NCBI GenBank assembly: GCA_015061985.1
Contig: SUVN01000001.1
Location: 62,001 to 126,000 of the forward strand
Direction of reading: 5' to 3'
DNA length: 64,000 nucleotides
Source: Akkermansiaceae bacterium
GTDB taxonomy: Bacteria > Verrucomicrobiota > Verrucomicrobiia > Verrucomicrobiales > Akkermansiaceae
Below are positions 6,762 to 16,506 of this stretch, in pieces. The notes below the pieces were generated by a model. The model was not told where the DNA came from. It saw nothing but the letters and a program-made list of their open reading frames with translations, and searched no databases. Position numbers and translations under genes: made by a program. Position 1 is the first letter of the stretch. The number at the start of each line of letters is the position of its first letter.

Positions 6762-9700
6762 TGTGGCGTTTTTTCCTCTGCTGCCGTTACGCTCGCCTTT
6801 GGTTTCTTTTTACCTTTTCTCATGATGCGATCCAGCGTGAACTTCCACTGTATATCCTCAATGTTGCCGTAGATGACAATATCAATCAGGAAGTCTGACA
6901 GGAAAGTAATGGGCGCAATAATGAGGGTCGGAACACTTGATATCTGTGGCCAGAGATTGCCCCGTATATCGAGCGTGTCCAGATTCAGGCGCAGGTTCAT
7001 GTCCACATCCAGATTGTAACCGGAAGCATGCATGTCTCGGGTGTAGAGGTAACCGTTCAGAATATCAAACTTGAGGGAGGCATTCTGAATGTTGTAACTC
7101 ATGAAATGGTTGGCAAACGGGATGTGTCGGCTGGATTCATCAACCTTGGAGATGGCGGAATCAGTCGTGTCGGTGAAAGCGGAGAGGAAGCGGGAAATCA
7201 TGCCTGGTTTATCTTCCTCAATGGGTGTCGGTTCTTTACCGATGACTTTCCGTTGCAGTGCAGCCAGCTGCCCCGGCAGGTCAGAGATAAGTGAGCCGAC
7301 GGGCTGGAAGATTCCGAGTTCCATGAGGTTTCCATCCCGTATGGTGGCGCTGCCGTACGCCTTGACATCCTTTACCTCGGACGAGGGAGACTGAAAGCGG
7401 ATGTGGGCATTGCACAGTGCCGGACTCAGTTCGGTGCTGTACGCCTTACCGATGAGGCTTAAATCCAGATTGTTGGCGGCCATCTGGCCGTCAAAGGAGG
7501 TGCTTTTACCGGAAATGCCGATTTTGATGGCCCCATCCAGCACACCGCCCCAGGTGCGTGCGTTCATTTTATCCAGGAACACGAAATCATCGCTCAGGTT
7601 GACAAAGCCGGAGAAACGTTCCAACGGAATGGTTGTGCCGAGGAAGTTGAATGCCGCGCCGGTGGCAGACTCTGCGCGAATAAGCCCGCTGATGGGAACC
7701 TGACTTCTTTTGGAAATCGGGAACTCGCAGCGTTTGGTTGTCACATTAACGGGATATTGCAGTTTGATGTCCTGCATGAACTCCTGCAAAGGTGCAAAAT
7801 ACATGCCGAATGCATAATCCGGATAGGCTTTTCCCTCCAGATTATTGAGGACAATGCCGTTGTTATCGAGATCAAAGACGATGGATTCTCCGCGAATGAT
7901 ACTGCTGCGAGTTCCTTTGCTGATGTTGCGGCGTTTCAGCCACGGGCGGTTGTCGTAGTCCAGATAGGGATTGTTGAGCACAATCTGCATCTTTTCCGCT
8001 GCGGGGGAACCATCCGGGTTCTTCTGCCCCATACGGACATCAACATGGACATCGCAGGTCGCATGGAAAACGCGGGAATACGGGTTTTTGCCCATATCTT
8101 TGCGGAGTTGTTCTCCAATGATGTTGCCGTTGTTGTCCTTGACATCTTCTATGGCTCCGATGAGGAAATCCGTGTTGCGGATATCGGCTTTGCAGAAAGA
8201 GTTCACGACGATACCGTTGTCGTATTCCACGCGGGTGGCAATATCAGACACCGTTACTTTGGATTCTGCATCAAAGCGGAAATCGCGCATGATGCTGTGG
8301 GCATCCTCATCATCTATCAGTGCATCAATGACATTGACTGCAATGGTGTTGTGTCCATTGGTAATGTTGCAGTATCGATTGAGGTCACCGGATATATCTG
8401 CCGTAAAGACACCCGTCCGGTGCTGAACCTCCAACTTGCCGGAATAGAGCAGGGCATCATCCTTGCTGCGAATATCGGTGTCGAGCTTTATCTCCAGGGG
8501 GATGCGCTCCCCTCTGTTGACAACCAGTGTTTGGGGCGTACGCACCAGAGCCGGTATGTGGAGCTGTAATTGAGTGCTGCCGAGCTGCCCGGAGTTGACA
8601 TTGATACTTCCCCGGGTGCTAAGTGTCAGCGTTTCCGGTAATTCGATGGCTGTGGGAAGCGCGTCTAAGTGCTGCAGGAGGGGCGCAAAAGGTAACAGGG
8701 GAAAGTCCGTTTTGCCCAGCGAAAACTCCAGAATGCCGTCCTGCTCAATATCGGCGTAATTCAGCAACAGCTGTGTGTCGAAGCCTTTCTCCTGAATGTT
8801 CATTGTCAGGTTCAGCCCCGCTTCATACATTTGTTCGTGGTCAACAGAGAGAAGTATATCCGTAGCTATGGGCTGTTCATCATAGGCCAATTGTCCGATA
8901 CGCGCTTCGGTATTGGATTTTACCAGGACTTCCTCCCACCGCTTGCTGCAGGTAAAGTCATGCAGATTGTTGACAGAGACGGAAATGTTACGGATACGGG
9001 AATCTCCGGCCGTAAGATTTTCTGCTCCGGCCGCAGCTTTTGCCTGTGCAATGCGCAGGCTGTTTTCCCATTGTGTGCAATCTGCACTCACGCCATTCAG
9101 TTGAAATGTGGCGTTTAGCCCGGTGGCAGAGAAGTCGTCACGTGTTTCAACGTTGCCCATTTTGAGGGAAAGGCAGAGGTTGCCGAGGCTCAGTTGATTG
9201 CTGCTGAGGGAGGGGTGGGTAATCCCCGTGGCATTCAGCTGCAGCTCCGGGGTGGTGATGCGAATGTCCTCATAACGCAGGGAATCCACCCGGATGGAAA
9301 GCTTCTGTATTTCTTTCACAGAGGGTATCAAATCCACCAATCTGGTAATGCCTGGTTTGAACTCTTTCACGCCGAGCAGGGTGGCGAGTTCTGCTTCCAG
9401 TCTGCCACTCGGGGAGATGTAGTCCGGCAGCGGGATGGGATGACCATAGATTCCCTCTGCCAGTTGGTGCAGAGTATCGATGGGGATGGAAATTGTAGCC
9501 TGAGCATCTGCCCTATCATTGCCGGAGAGTGCAGAGATGCTGATTTTGCCGTCCGGCAGGGTGAGGCTCAGGTTATCGATGTTGAATCTTCCGTCCGAAA
9601 GAAGAAAGGAGAGTTCAAACGTATCCGCTTTTACGGAGCCTATGGAGAAGTCCCGCTGCTGTACATTGGCTCTCAGGGAGATGTTATTGAGCGCGTAATC

Positions 9701-10747
9701 TTCTGCAAACTCGATTTGCCCCCGGAGCTTGATGGTGGGAGATTTTTCCGCATCAGCGCAGAGTCGGGACAGCAGGGAATCCTTCTGTGAAGCGTCAATC
9801 ATCTCCACTATCTGCGCAATGGCCGCAGTGCTGCGCAGGTTGAAGGTCAGGCGGCGGTTGGGCAAATCGTATGCTCCTTGCAGGGAAACTTCTGTTTTCG
9901 GATTCTCCGTGGCAAAGTTGAGATGGTCGATGCTCAGCGTATCATCCTCATACCGAGTGGCCAGCGAGGCATTGCGAAAATGCATGCCCTCGTGTTGGAA
10001 CGTCGGGACTTCTGCCTTTATCTCCGCTGTCGGCTTTTTGTTTCGGTATCGGAGCTTGACATCAAGTCGGGGAAATTCTTCTGCTTTCCATCCCTGTTGA
10101 GCGATAAGCTCATTTGCCTGTCTGAGCCATGGCTGTATCGGTTTCAGATACTCATCCAGCCGGATGGGTTGAGGCTCTGTTTCTGCGGCGTATTCGGTTT
10201 TCGTTGCGTCATTTGTATACCATTCCTGCTCCGGCAGTTGAAATGCTCCGCTGAATCTGATGCCTATGCCCTGTAAGTTTGCCGAAGTGGTGACACCGAG
10301 TCCCCTCCCTCGATTGTAGAGATTAAGATGCGTGTCGGCATCATTCAACAGTGTGGGCTTCCCATCCGGAGAATCTGTCGGCAAAACTGCGTTCATCCCG
10401 AGCAGATGTATGTTATCCGGCAGGTAATTTCCCTGCAGTAATTCAAATACGCTGAACGATACCTGAAGCTTACGCAGCGTGATGCTCGCCGTTTCTTCTC
10501 CGAGCGGGGCAGATAGCCGGACATCAAGGGCTTTGAGCGCCAGTCCGGAAGCCGGGGCCAGTTTCAGCTTGCCCAGCCGGAGGGTAAGTCCGTAGGGCGC
10601 GGCTTCCTGTTCAATCTTGCGGAGCACAAAGCCGGGAAGCCCGGCAATGCTCAGCCACGCCACGGTGAAGCACACCATGACAATCACCACCAGACAGAGT
10701 GCCGGGAAGATGGTTCCTACTCGCCTGATGGTGATTTTTCGTGCCAT
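6758..10747 (-). CDS. Giant AsmA-like envelope protein (1329 aa)
   Basis: Very long protein with one N-terminal signal-anchor (roughly residues 12-35), then the AsmA N-terminal pattern ending GLTLRLGKLKLAP...LDVRLSAP, and a long stretch of amphipathic beta repeats typical of AsmA/TamB/YhdP-type bridge-like lipid-transfer proteins. The C-terminal 150 residues (ending in LIDIVIYGNIEDIQWKF, then a basic tail) look like the AsmA-like C-terminal region. It is expected to span the periplasm. It sits 20 bp after rbfA and overlaps cls by 4 bp, and the pairing with cls supports a role in phospholipid or outer-membrane homeostasis. The exact function is inferred. Confidence 0.82.
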   Translation of the reverse strand: MARKITIRRVGTIFPALCLVVIVMVCFTVAWLSIAGLPGFVLRKIEQEAAPYGLTLRLGKLKLAPASGLALKALDVRLSAPLGEETASITLRKLQVSFSVFELLQGNYLPDNIHLLGMNAVLPTDSPDGKPTLLNDADTHLNLYNRGRGLGVTTSANLQGIGIRFSGAFQLPEQEWYTNDATKTEYAAETEPQPIRLDEYLKPIQPWLRQANELIAQQGWKAEEFPRLDVKLRYRNKKPTAEIKAEVPTFQHEGMHFRNASLATRYEDDTLSIDHLNFATENPKTEVSLQGAYDLPNRRLTFNLRSTAAIAQIVEMIDASQKDSLLSRLCADAEKSPTIKLRGQIEFAEDYALNNISLRANVQQRDFSIGSVKADTFELSFLLSDGRFNIDNLSLTLPDGKISISALSGNDRADAQATISIPIDTLHQLAEGIYGHPIPLPDYISPSGRLEAELATLLGVKEFKPGITRLVDLIPSVKEIQKLSIRVDSLRYEDIRITTPELQLNATGITHPSLSSNQLSLGNLCLSLKMGNVETRDDFSATGLNATFQLNGVSADCTQWENSLRIAQAKAAAGAENLTAGDSRIRNISVSVNNLHDFTCSKRWEEVLVKSNTEARIGQLAYDEQPIATDILLSVDHEQMYEAGLNLTMNIQEKGFDTQLLLNYADIEQDGILEFSLGKTDFPLLPFAPLLQHLDALPTAIELPETLTLSTRGSINVNSGQLGSTQLQLHIPALVRTPQTLVVNRGERIPLEIKLDTDIRSKDDALLYSGKLEVQHRTGVFTADISGDLNRYCNITNGHNTIAVNVIDALIDDEDAHSIMRDFRFDAESKVTVSDIATRVEYDNGIVVNSFCKADIRNTDFLIGAIEDVKDNNGNIIGEQLRKDMGKNPYSRVFHATCDVHVDVRMGQKNPDGSPAAEKMQIVLNNPYLDYDNRPWLKRRNISKGTRSSIIRGESIVFDLDNNGIVLNNLEGKAYPDYAFGMYFAPLQEFMQDIKLQYPVNVTTKRCEFPISKRSQVPISGLIRAESATGAAFNFLGTTIPLERFSGFVNLSDDFVFLDKMNARTWGGVLDGAIKIGISGKSTSFDGQMAANNLDLSLIGKAYSTELSPALCNAHIRFQSPSSEVKDVKAYGSATIRDGNLMELGIFQPVGSLISDLPGQLAALQRKVIGKEPTPIEEDKPGMISRFLSAFTDTTDSAISKVDESSRHIPFANHFMSYNIQNASLKFDILNGYLYTRDMHASGYNLDVDMNLRLNLDTLDIRGNLWPQISSVPTLIIAPITFLSDFLIDIVIYGNIEDIQWKFTLDRIMRKGKKKPKASVTAAEEKTPQ

Positions 10748-10767
10748 GGAAGGACTTTTGTCTGTTG

Positions 10768-11154
10768 TTAAATCTCAGGGTCTGACTCGCCCTCAGGTAA
10801 TGGTGGCGCCTTGGGAAGATTTTGTTCAATATCATCCAGAAGGTTGACCATGCTGACACCCCTGCGGGCCGAGTCGTCGTGCCGGAAGGTCAGCTTCGGC
10901 GTGTTGCGCATGACAACGCGTCGGCTGACCGCCCGCTGTATATCCCCGCGCTTGCGGGAGAGTTTTTCGATGACTTGTGAGGGAGCCATGCGCCCGACAA
11001 CGCCGACCCAGACGCGGCCTTCCTTCAAATCCTCGGTGATTTCCACATCAAGGATGGAGACGATGGTGCCGGGCCATTCAAACTCCTTCTGGACGAAGGT
11101 GCCGATTTCCCGCTTCATCAGCTCATTGACTTTATCGAGTCGACGTGATGCCAT
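10768..11154 (-). CDS. rbfA: Ribosome-binding factor A
   Basis: A 128-aa small KH-fold protein required for late 30S maturation, binding near the 16S rRNA 5' end. The RbfA pattern is seen as RRLDKVNELMKREI, ITEDLKEGRVWVGVVG, and TPKLTFRHDDSARRG near the C-terminus. It follows infB by 15 bp, the classical nusA-infB-rbfA order. Confidence 0.95.
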   Translation of the reverse strand: MASRRLDKVNELMKREIGTFVQKEFEWPGTIVSILDVEITEDLKEGRVWVGVVGRMAPSQVIEKLSRKRGDIQRAVSRRVVMRNTPKLTFRHDDSARRGVSMVNLLDDIEQNLPKAPPLPEGESDPEI

Positions 11155-11169
11155 GGACGGATGTGTGAA

Positions 11170-13275
11170 TTACAGGGTTTGTTTAATCTTCTCAAGCGTG
11201 TAGCATTCGATGATATCGCCCTCTTCGTAGTCGTTGTATTCGGCCAGGCGGATACCGCATTCCAGACCGCTCTTGACTTCTTCCACCTCGTCCTGGAAGC
11301 GGCGGAGGGTCGACATCTTGCCGTCGAATACCACCTGACCGTCGCGCAGTACGCGGGCTTCTGCCGTGCGGAGCATCTTGCCGTCGGATACATAGGAACC
11401 GGCAGCCTTGCCCTTGTTGAGCTTGAAGACCTGGCGGATTTCGGCGTGGCCAAGCACCGTTTCGCGGGTTTCCGGCTCCAGCAGGCCGAGCATGGCATCC
11501 TTCACCTGGTCAATCAACTCGTACACGATGGAGAATATCTTCACCTGAACACCTTCGCGCTTCACGGCCTTCACCGCATTGGTTTCCACCTTCACGTTGA
11601 AGCCCAGAATCACGGCGTTGGAGGAGGAGGCCAGCAGGACATCACTTTCAGAGATGGGACCGGCGGCGGCACCGATGAATTCGCATTCCACCTTCTCGCT
11701 CTCAATGTCCATGATGGCTTTCTTGATAGCTTCCACGGAGCCCTGCACGTCGCCCTTGAGGTAGAGCTTGAGCACGGCTTTCTGGCTGCCTTCACCCATC
11801 ATGGCCAGAATGTCTTCCATGCGGGAGCGCTTGGGTGCAGTCAGACGCTGCTGGCGCAGTTCTTCCTGACGCTCGGTGGAAAGCTTGCGGGCGGCGCGCT
11901 CATTCTCCATTTCCACCAGCTCATCACCCACGTTCGGGGTTTCGATGAATCCGGAGACCTCAGCAGGCATGCCGGGGGTCACTTTCTTGATGGACTTACC
12001 CTGGTCATTCATGAGGGTCTTCACCTTGCCGGAGAAGGGGCCGCAAATGAAAGGCATGCCGACCTTGAGCGTACCGCTTTGGACGATAACGGTTGCGGAG
12101 CTGCCCTTACCCTGTTCCATGCGGGCCTCAATGATGGAGGCTCGGCAGTTGGCTTTCGGGTTGGCCTTGAGCTCCAGCACTTCTGCCTGGAGGCAGAGCA
12201 AATCAAGCAGGTCATCAATGCCGTCACCCGTGTGAGCCGATACGTCCACGCATTCGACCTCGCCGCCGAAATCCGTGGGCATGAGGTTGTGCTCCATGAG
12301 CTGGGTGCGCACACGCATTGGGTCAGCCGTGGGCAGGTCGCACTTGTTGACGGCCACAATGATGGTCTTTCCGGCGGCCTGTGCGTGCATGATGGCCTCC
12401 TTTGTCTGGGGCATGATGCCGTCATTGGCTGCCACTACCAGCACGACGATATCCGTCACGTCTGCACCGCGTGCACGCATTTCGGTGAAGATGGCGTGAC
12501 CGGGAGTGTCGATGAATGTGAGCGTCTGGTCGTTGTGATTGACCGTGTAGGCACCGATGTGCTGCGTGATACCGCCGGCTTCTCCGGAGACAACGCGGGT
12601 GCGGCGAATGTAGTCCAGCAGAGAGGTCTTGCCGTGGTCCACGTGTCCCATCACTGTGATGATGGGGGTGCGAACTTTCAGCGCGTCTTCCGGCTCTTCC
12701 TCAATGGCAACGGCTTCAGGCTCCTTGATTTCTTCCACGGGGGCTTTCACGCCGGCACCCTTTTCGCGTTTGACTCGCTCATAGGTGAACCCGTGTTTCT
12801 CACAGAGCGCTGCCACCTGATCGCTGTCGAGGGTGGTGCCCGGATTGGCGAACACGCCCATGGGCATCAGCTCGGCAATCAGCTTGAAAGGTTTGAGCCC
12901 CATGTGTGCTGCCAAATCGGCCACAGAGATGGGAGCCTTGATGTTCATGACTTTGCCCTCATCTCCGGCGGGAACCGGTGCCGGGGCAGGAGCCGACTTA
13001 GCTGCTGCCGGAGTCGGTTTCGCTGCGACGGGTGCGGGCTTGGCAGCAGCCGGAACCGGCTTGGATTCAGCCGCGGTCGGCTTGGGGGCAGGCTGCTTCT
13101 TTTCCGGCTTCTTGGGGGAGAGCAGGTCAAGCGCGGGCTTGCGGGCGTTTTTCTTCTCTGCACTCTTGGGCGCAGGGGCCTTCTCCGCTGCTTTCGCAGC
13201 CGGGGCGGCTTTCTTCTTTCGGCTACCGCCGAGGAGGTCGAGCACCTCCGGTTTCTTGTTCGTTTGTTCAGCCAT
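11170..13275 (-). CDS. infB: Translation initiation factor IF-2
   Basis: A 701-aa GTPase that brings initiator tRNA to the 30S subunit. The N-terminal third is an Ala/Pro/Lys-rich linker containing two LDLL motifs ([21 protein letters not shown]). A short IF-2 N-terminal-type domain follows ([14 protein letters not shown]). The G domain carries [14 protein letters not shown] and NKCDLP. Domains II-IV end in [12 protein letters not shown]. Length is on the short side owing to the compact N-terminus. It lies 17 bp after nusA and 15 bp before rbfA. Confidence 0.98.
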   Translation of the reverse strand: MAEQTNKKPEVLDLLGGSRKKKAAPAAKAAEKAPAPKSAEKKNARKPALDLLSPKKPEKKQPAPKPTAAESKPVPAAAKPAPVAAKPTPAAAKSAPAPAPVPAGDEGKVMNIKAPISVADLAAHMGLKPFKLIAELMPMGVFANPGTTLDSDQVAALCEKHGFTYERVKREKGAGVKAPVEEIKEPEAVAIEEEPEDALKVRTPIITVMGHVDHGKTSLLDYIRRTRVVSGEAGGITQHIGAYTVNHNDQTLTFIDTPGHAIFTEMRARGADVTDIVVLVVAANDGIMPQTKEAIMHAQAAGKTIIVAVNKCDLPTADPMRVRTQLMEHNLMPTDFGGEVECVDVSAHTGDGIDDLLDLLCLQAEVLELKANPKANCRASIIEARMEQGKGSSATVIVQSGTLKVGMPFICGPFSGKVKTLMNDQGKSIKKVTPGMPAEVSGFIETPNVGDELVEMENERAARKLSTERQEELRQQRLTAPKRSRMEDILAMMGEGSQKAVLKLYLKGDVQGSVEAIKKAIMDIESEKVECEFIGAAAGPISESDVLLASSSNAVILGFNVKVETNAVKAVKREGVQVKIFSIVYELIDQVKDAMLGLLEPETRETVLGHAEIRQVFKLNKGKAAGSYVSDGKMLRTAEARVLRDGQVVFDGKMSTLRRFQDEVEEVKSGLECGIRLAEYNDYEEGDIIECYTLEKIKQTL

Positions 13276-13292
13276 GTGAAAAAGGGGGTATA

Positions 13293-14570
13293 TCAGCAGA
13301 GTGCTTTAGCTTTAGCGATAATGTCACGAGCCTCATCCTCGGAAATGAGCAGGGCTTCCATCAGGTCTTCTTCCTGGGCGTAGGAGGCGATGACATCCAC
13401 GGAGGTGAAGCCGGCGGAAATCATGGCGGCAGCCAGAGAGTCCGTGACGCCGAGCTGTGCGCTCAACTCATCAGCACCCTTGCGTGCTTCGGATTCAACC
13501 TTGGTCTGTTCGTTGTACGGCTCCACTCGCACGTCCCAACGCTGCTCCGGTGTGGAAATGAGACGTGCAGTCAGACGTACGTTCTGACCCTTGCGCCCCT
13601 TTGCCTTGGCGGCGGCTTTGTCGTCTTCCACCAGCACGGTGACAACGCGGGCTTCCTCGTCCACAATCACCTTGACCGGTTCAATGGGAGCCAGGGATTC
13701 CGTCACCATGACAGCCTTGTCATCGGTGTATTCCAGAATGTCAATCTTCTCACGGCTCAGCACGTTGACCACGCTCTTGACGCGAGTGCCACGCATGCCG
13801 ACGCAGGCACCCACGGGGTCAACATTCGGGTCTTCGCTGCGCACCACCATCTTCGTGCGGTAGCCGGGCTCGCGCACGATGTTGAGAATCTCCACGGTGT
13901 GGTCCGCGATTTCCTGAACCTCACTTTCAAAGAGACGGCGCACCAGATTGGGATGGCTTCGGGAGAGAATCAGCTCATTGCCGCGCACGCCGTCGCGCAC
14001 TTCCTGAATGTAGAAACGCATGCGGTCATCCTTGTTGTATTCCTCTCCGGGAATACGCTGTTTGGGCGGGACAATGCCTTCGAACTTCTCGACTTTCACC
14101 ACCACGTCACCCTTCTCGTAGCGGACGACAGTGCCGGTCACCAGTTCGCCGATACGGTCGCGGAACTCCTCGGCCAGCATTTCCTGCTCCGCCTTGCGAA
14201 TGCGCTGCTGCATGGTCTGGCGGGCTGTCTGCACGGCAATGCGCCCGAAATCCTTGGGCGTGATGTTGACGGAGATAGTGTCACCGGGTTGGAGATTCTT
14301 GCCTGCGGCCTGCACGACGGAAAGCTTCACTTCGTTGAAGGCATCCGACATCTCGTCGTCGTTCACCACGGTCATGTCTGCCTTGATTTTTACCGTGCCT
14401 TTCTGTGTGTTGATGACGGCACGGATGTTGCGGATGCGTTCGGAGCCGGGAACCATCTTGGCATAGGCAGTCAGGAAAGACGCTTCGAGAGCCTGAATGA
14501 CGCGCTCGCGTGTCAGGTCTTTCTCGCGGACATAATAATCAATCAGGGCTGTGATATCGGTGGTGGCCAT
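13293..14570 (-). CDS. nusA: Transcription termination/antitermination factor NusA
   Basis: A 425-aa RNA polymerase-associated factor. Visible in order: an N-terminal RNAP-binding domain (ALIDYYVREKDLTRERVIQA), an S1 domain (LVTGTVVRYEKGDVVVKVE), KH domains (DPVGACVGMRGTRVKSVV; KAKGRKGQNVRLTARL), and a single C-terminal helix-hairpin-helix repeat (LGVTDSLAAAMISAGF). The start is set at MATTDITAL; a reading from 14621 would run through a terminator hairpin. No rimP gene lies upstream, although rimP-nusA-infB is the usual order. The leader carries a promoter and an attenuator-like terminator. Confidence 0.97.
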   Translation of the reverse strand: MATTDITALIDYYVREKDLTRERVIQALEASFLTAYAKMVPGSERIRNIRAVINTQKGTVKIKADMTVVNDDEMSDAFNEVKLSVVQAAGKNLQPGDTISVNITPKDFGRIAVQTARQTMQQRIRKAEQEMLAEEFRDRIGELVTGTVVRYEKGDVVVKVEKFEGIVPPKQRIPGEEYNKDDRMRFYIQEVRDGVRGNELILSRSHPNLVRRLFESEVQEIADHTVEILNIVREPGYRTKMVVRSEDPNVDPVGACVGMRGTRVKSVVNVLSREKIDILEYTDDKAVMVTESLAPIEPVKVIVDEEARVVTVLVEDDKAAAKAKGRKGQNVRLTARLISTPEQRWDVRVEPYNEQTKVESEARKGADELSAQLGVTDSLAAAMISAGFTSVDVIASYAQEEDLMEALLISEDEARDIIAKAKALC

Positions 14571-14603
14571 GTTTTTGCTGGTGTTTGGTGGTGAGTAGTC
14601 TAC

Positions 14604-14631
14604 AAAAAAAGAGCGGGTCACCGACCCGCTC
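14604..14631 (-). terminator. Attenuator-like terminator in the nusA leader
   Basis: On the minus strand a 9-bp perfect stem GAGCGGGTC / GACCCGCTC with a 3-nt loop, followed by seven U. It lies between the promoter at 14666-14694 and nusA, with no gene before it to terminate. Confidence 0.8.
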
Positions 14632-14665
14632 CAATCTCATTGCAGACCGGAACTTGTACGCGTCA

Positions 14666-14694
14666 GATATACCACGAGAAGAGGTCTGTGTCAA
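14666..14694 (-). promoter_or_regulatory. Strong promoter of the nusA-infB-rbfA-asmA-cls operon
   Basis: On the minus strand TTGACA (14689-14694), a 17-bp spacer and TATATC (14666-14671). Transcription would start near 14659 and meet the hairpin about 30 nt later. Confidence 0.75.
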
Positions 14695-14732
14695 GCTTAT
14701 AGTTTGAATTTCTGACAGTTTCGGGTTTATCA

Positions 14733-14762
14733 TTGCCAGCTGCGGGCAGGGTGTGGTATAAT
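14733..14762 (+). promoter_or_regulatory. malQ promoter
   Basis: TTGCCA (14733-14738), an 18-bp spacer and perfect TATAAT (14757-14762). The ATG begins 12 nt after the -10 box. Confidence 0.7.
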
Positions 14763-14774
14763 GTGCGGCATTGT

Positions 14775-16496
14775 ATGGCACAGGAACGCAAAACCGGAGT
14801 ATTGATGCCGCTGTTTTCACTGAGGAGAACGGGGGACCACGGCATAGGGGATTTGAAAGCATTGGAGGAATGGATTGATTGGGCGGCAGAGCACGCTGTG
14901 GGTTTCCTGCAGCTGTTGCCGGTGAACGCTCTGGGCGAGGAGGAATCACCCTCTCCCTATTCTGCCATCAGCTCTGTTGCGCTGGAGCCGCTGTATCTGA
15001 CGTTGGAGCGTGTGCCCGGCATGCCGCTGCCGCTTCCTCCCTATCAGGAGGATTTGCCCCCTCAGCAATTCCCGGGTGATGCGGATTTGGTGGACTATGC
15101 CCGGGTGCGCACCTACAAGCGATTCTGGTTGCGGCGTGCGTGGAAAGAGTTCTCGCAGGGGGAGGAATACGAATCTCTGCGGGCTGAGTTCCGCTCCTGG
15201 GTGGCAGAGCAGGGGGATTGGCTTAGGGATTTCTGCCTCTTCCGTGTGGCCTCTCTGGTGTTTAACACGACGGCATGGTGGCAGTGGCCGGAGCAGAATC
15301 CGGATTCCATCCGCAATCGGGTGGTAGGCGGCCCCGATTCACAGGAGCCGCTGCACTATCAGGAGTGGTTGCAATGGCTCTGCGCCCGTGAGTGGGCGCA
15401 GGTGCGTGAACACGCAGATGCCAGCGGGGTCATGCTCATGGGCGATGTCCCCATCGGTATTTCTGCGGCCAGTGCGGATGTATTCTTTGAGCGGCGCTAT
15501 TTTGATATGGACTGGAGTGGCGGAGCTCCGGCAGAGGGTAACTTTGCCGAAGACCCCTTTACTGCCAAATGGGGGCAGAACTGGGGTATCCCGCTTTATC
15601 GCTGGGATGTCATGGAACAGGACGGTTATGCCTGGTGGAGCCGCCGTGTGCGGAAAATGGCTGAAATCTTCCGCATGTACCGCATTGACCATGTGCTGGG
15701 ATTCTACCGTATCTACGCTTTCCCCTGGATGCCGGAGCGCAACGAGGAGTTCCTGCATCTCAGCCCGGATGAAGCGGCAGCCCGCTGCGGAGGTCGTCGC
15801 CCCGGCTTCCGACCACGCCCGGATTGGGAAAAGGCAGACCGTCAGGCTAACCTCATGCAGGGTGACCATATCCTGCGACAGTTGATTAAGGCTGCCCCGC
15901 AGCAGCTTGTTATTGGCGAGGACCTGGGCTGTGTGCCGGATTATGTGCGGCCGGATTTATCTTTCCTCCGCATTGCCGGATTCAAGATTCCGCATTGGGA
16001 AATTGACGGGAATCAGAAGGTGATTCCGGGGGATAGCTATAATCCCTGTTCTTTTGCCACATATGCTACGCACGATTTCCCGCCGCTTTGCAATGATTGG
16101 AACGACTGGTATGTGAATGTCAAGCTGGCGCGCGATGCTGTGGCGAACGAGAATCTGAGCATCGAGGAACTGCGTCCCATCCTGCTTGCTGCCCGGGACA
16201 GCGGACGGGTCATGTGCTGGCTGGGCGACTTTGCCGGACTTTCCATGGAGGAAAGCATGGTTCCCTGGTGTTCCACTATCAAGAATGCGCTCATGCGTGC
16301 CTTGCTGCGCTGCCGTTCAGCGTATGCTGCCCTCATGTGGACGGAGCTGTTCGATTATCCCGAGCGGCTGAACACCCCCGGCACTGTGGGGGGCACGAAC
16401 TGGCGTCCCCGTATGCCGTTCACGGCCGCAGAGGCGGGTGAGATGCCGCAGAGCGCATGGCTGAGAGACCTGTCGACAGAGGCCGGACGCGCATGA
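14775..16496 (+). CDS. malQ: 4-alpha-glucanotransferase (GH77, amylomaltase)
   Basis: A 573-aa cytosolic enzyme that transfers alpha-1,4-glucan segments during maltodextrin or glycogen turnover. GH77 marks are GVLMPLFSLRRTGDHGIGDL, SPSPYSAISSVALEPL, MGDVPIGIS, the nucleophile region YRIDHVLGFYRIY, and the acid/base region VIGEDLGCVP, then TYATHDFPP. The start at 14775 keeps the family N-terminus. An internal ATG at 14805 has a better Shine-Dalgarno (GGAG, 5-nt spacing) but would remove conserved residues. It is monocistronic and convergent with the CDF gene. Confidence 0.95.
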   Translation: MAQERKTGVLMPLFSLRRTGDHGIGDLKALEEWIDWAAEHAVGFLQLLPVNALGEEESPSPYSAISSVALEPLYLTLERVPGMPLPLPPYQEDLPPQQFPGDADLVDYARVRTYKRFWLRRAWKEFSQGEEYESLRAEFRSWVAEQGDWLRDFCLFRVASLVFNTTAWWQWPEQNPDSIRNRVVGGPDSQEPLHYQEWLQWLCAREWAQVREHADASGVMLMGDVPIGISAASADVFFERRYFDMDWSGGAPAEGNFAEDPFTAKWGQNWGIPLYRWDVMEQDGYAWWSRRVRKMAEIFRMYRIDHVLGFYRIYAFPWMPERNEEFLHLSPDEAAARCGGRRPGFRPRPDWEKADRQANLMQGDHILRQLIKAAPQQLVIGEDLGCVPDYVRPDLSFLRIAGFKIPHWEIDGNQKVIPGDSYNPCSFATYATHDFPPLCNDWNDWYVNVKLARDAVANENLSIEELRPILLAARDSGRVMCWLGDFAGLSMEESMVPWCSTIKNALMRALLRCRSAYAALMWTELFDYPERLNTPGTVGGTNWRPRMPFTAAEAGEMPQSAWLRDLSTEAGRA

Positions 16497-16506
16497 TGTC
16501 TGCGTC

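Noticed and set aside
11161..13383. 740-codon open frame antisense to infB
   Set aside because: His/Gly-rich translation mirrors the biased infB codons; infB on the other strand has every IF-2 motif.
14571..14621. N-terminal extension of nusA to 14621
   Set aside because: It would start inside the terminator hairpin and adds 17 residues not typical of NusA.
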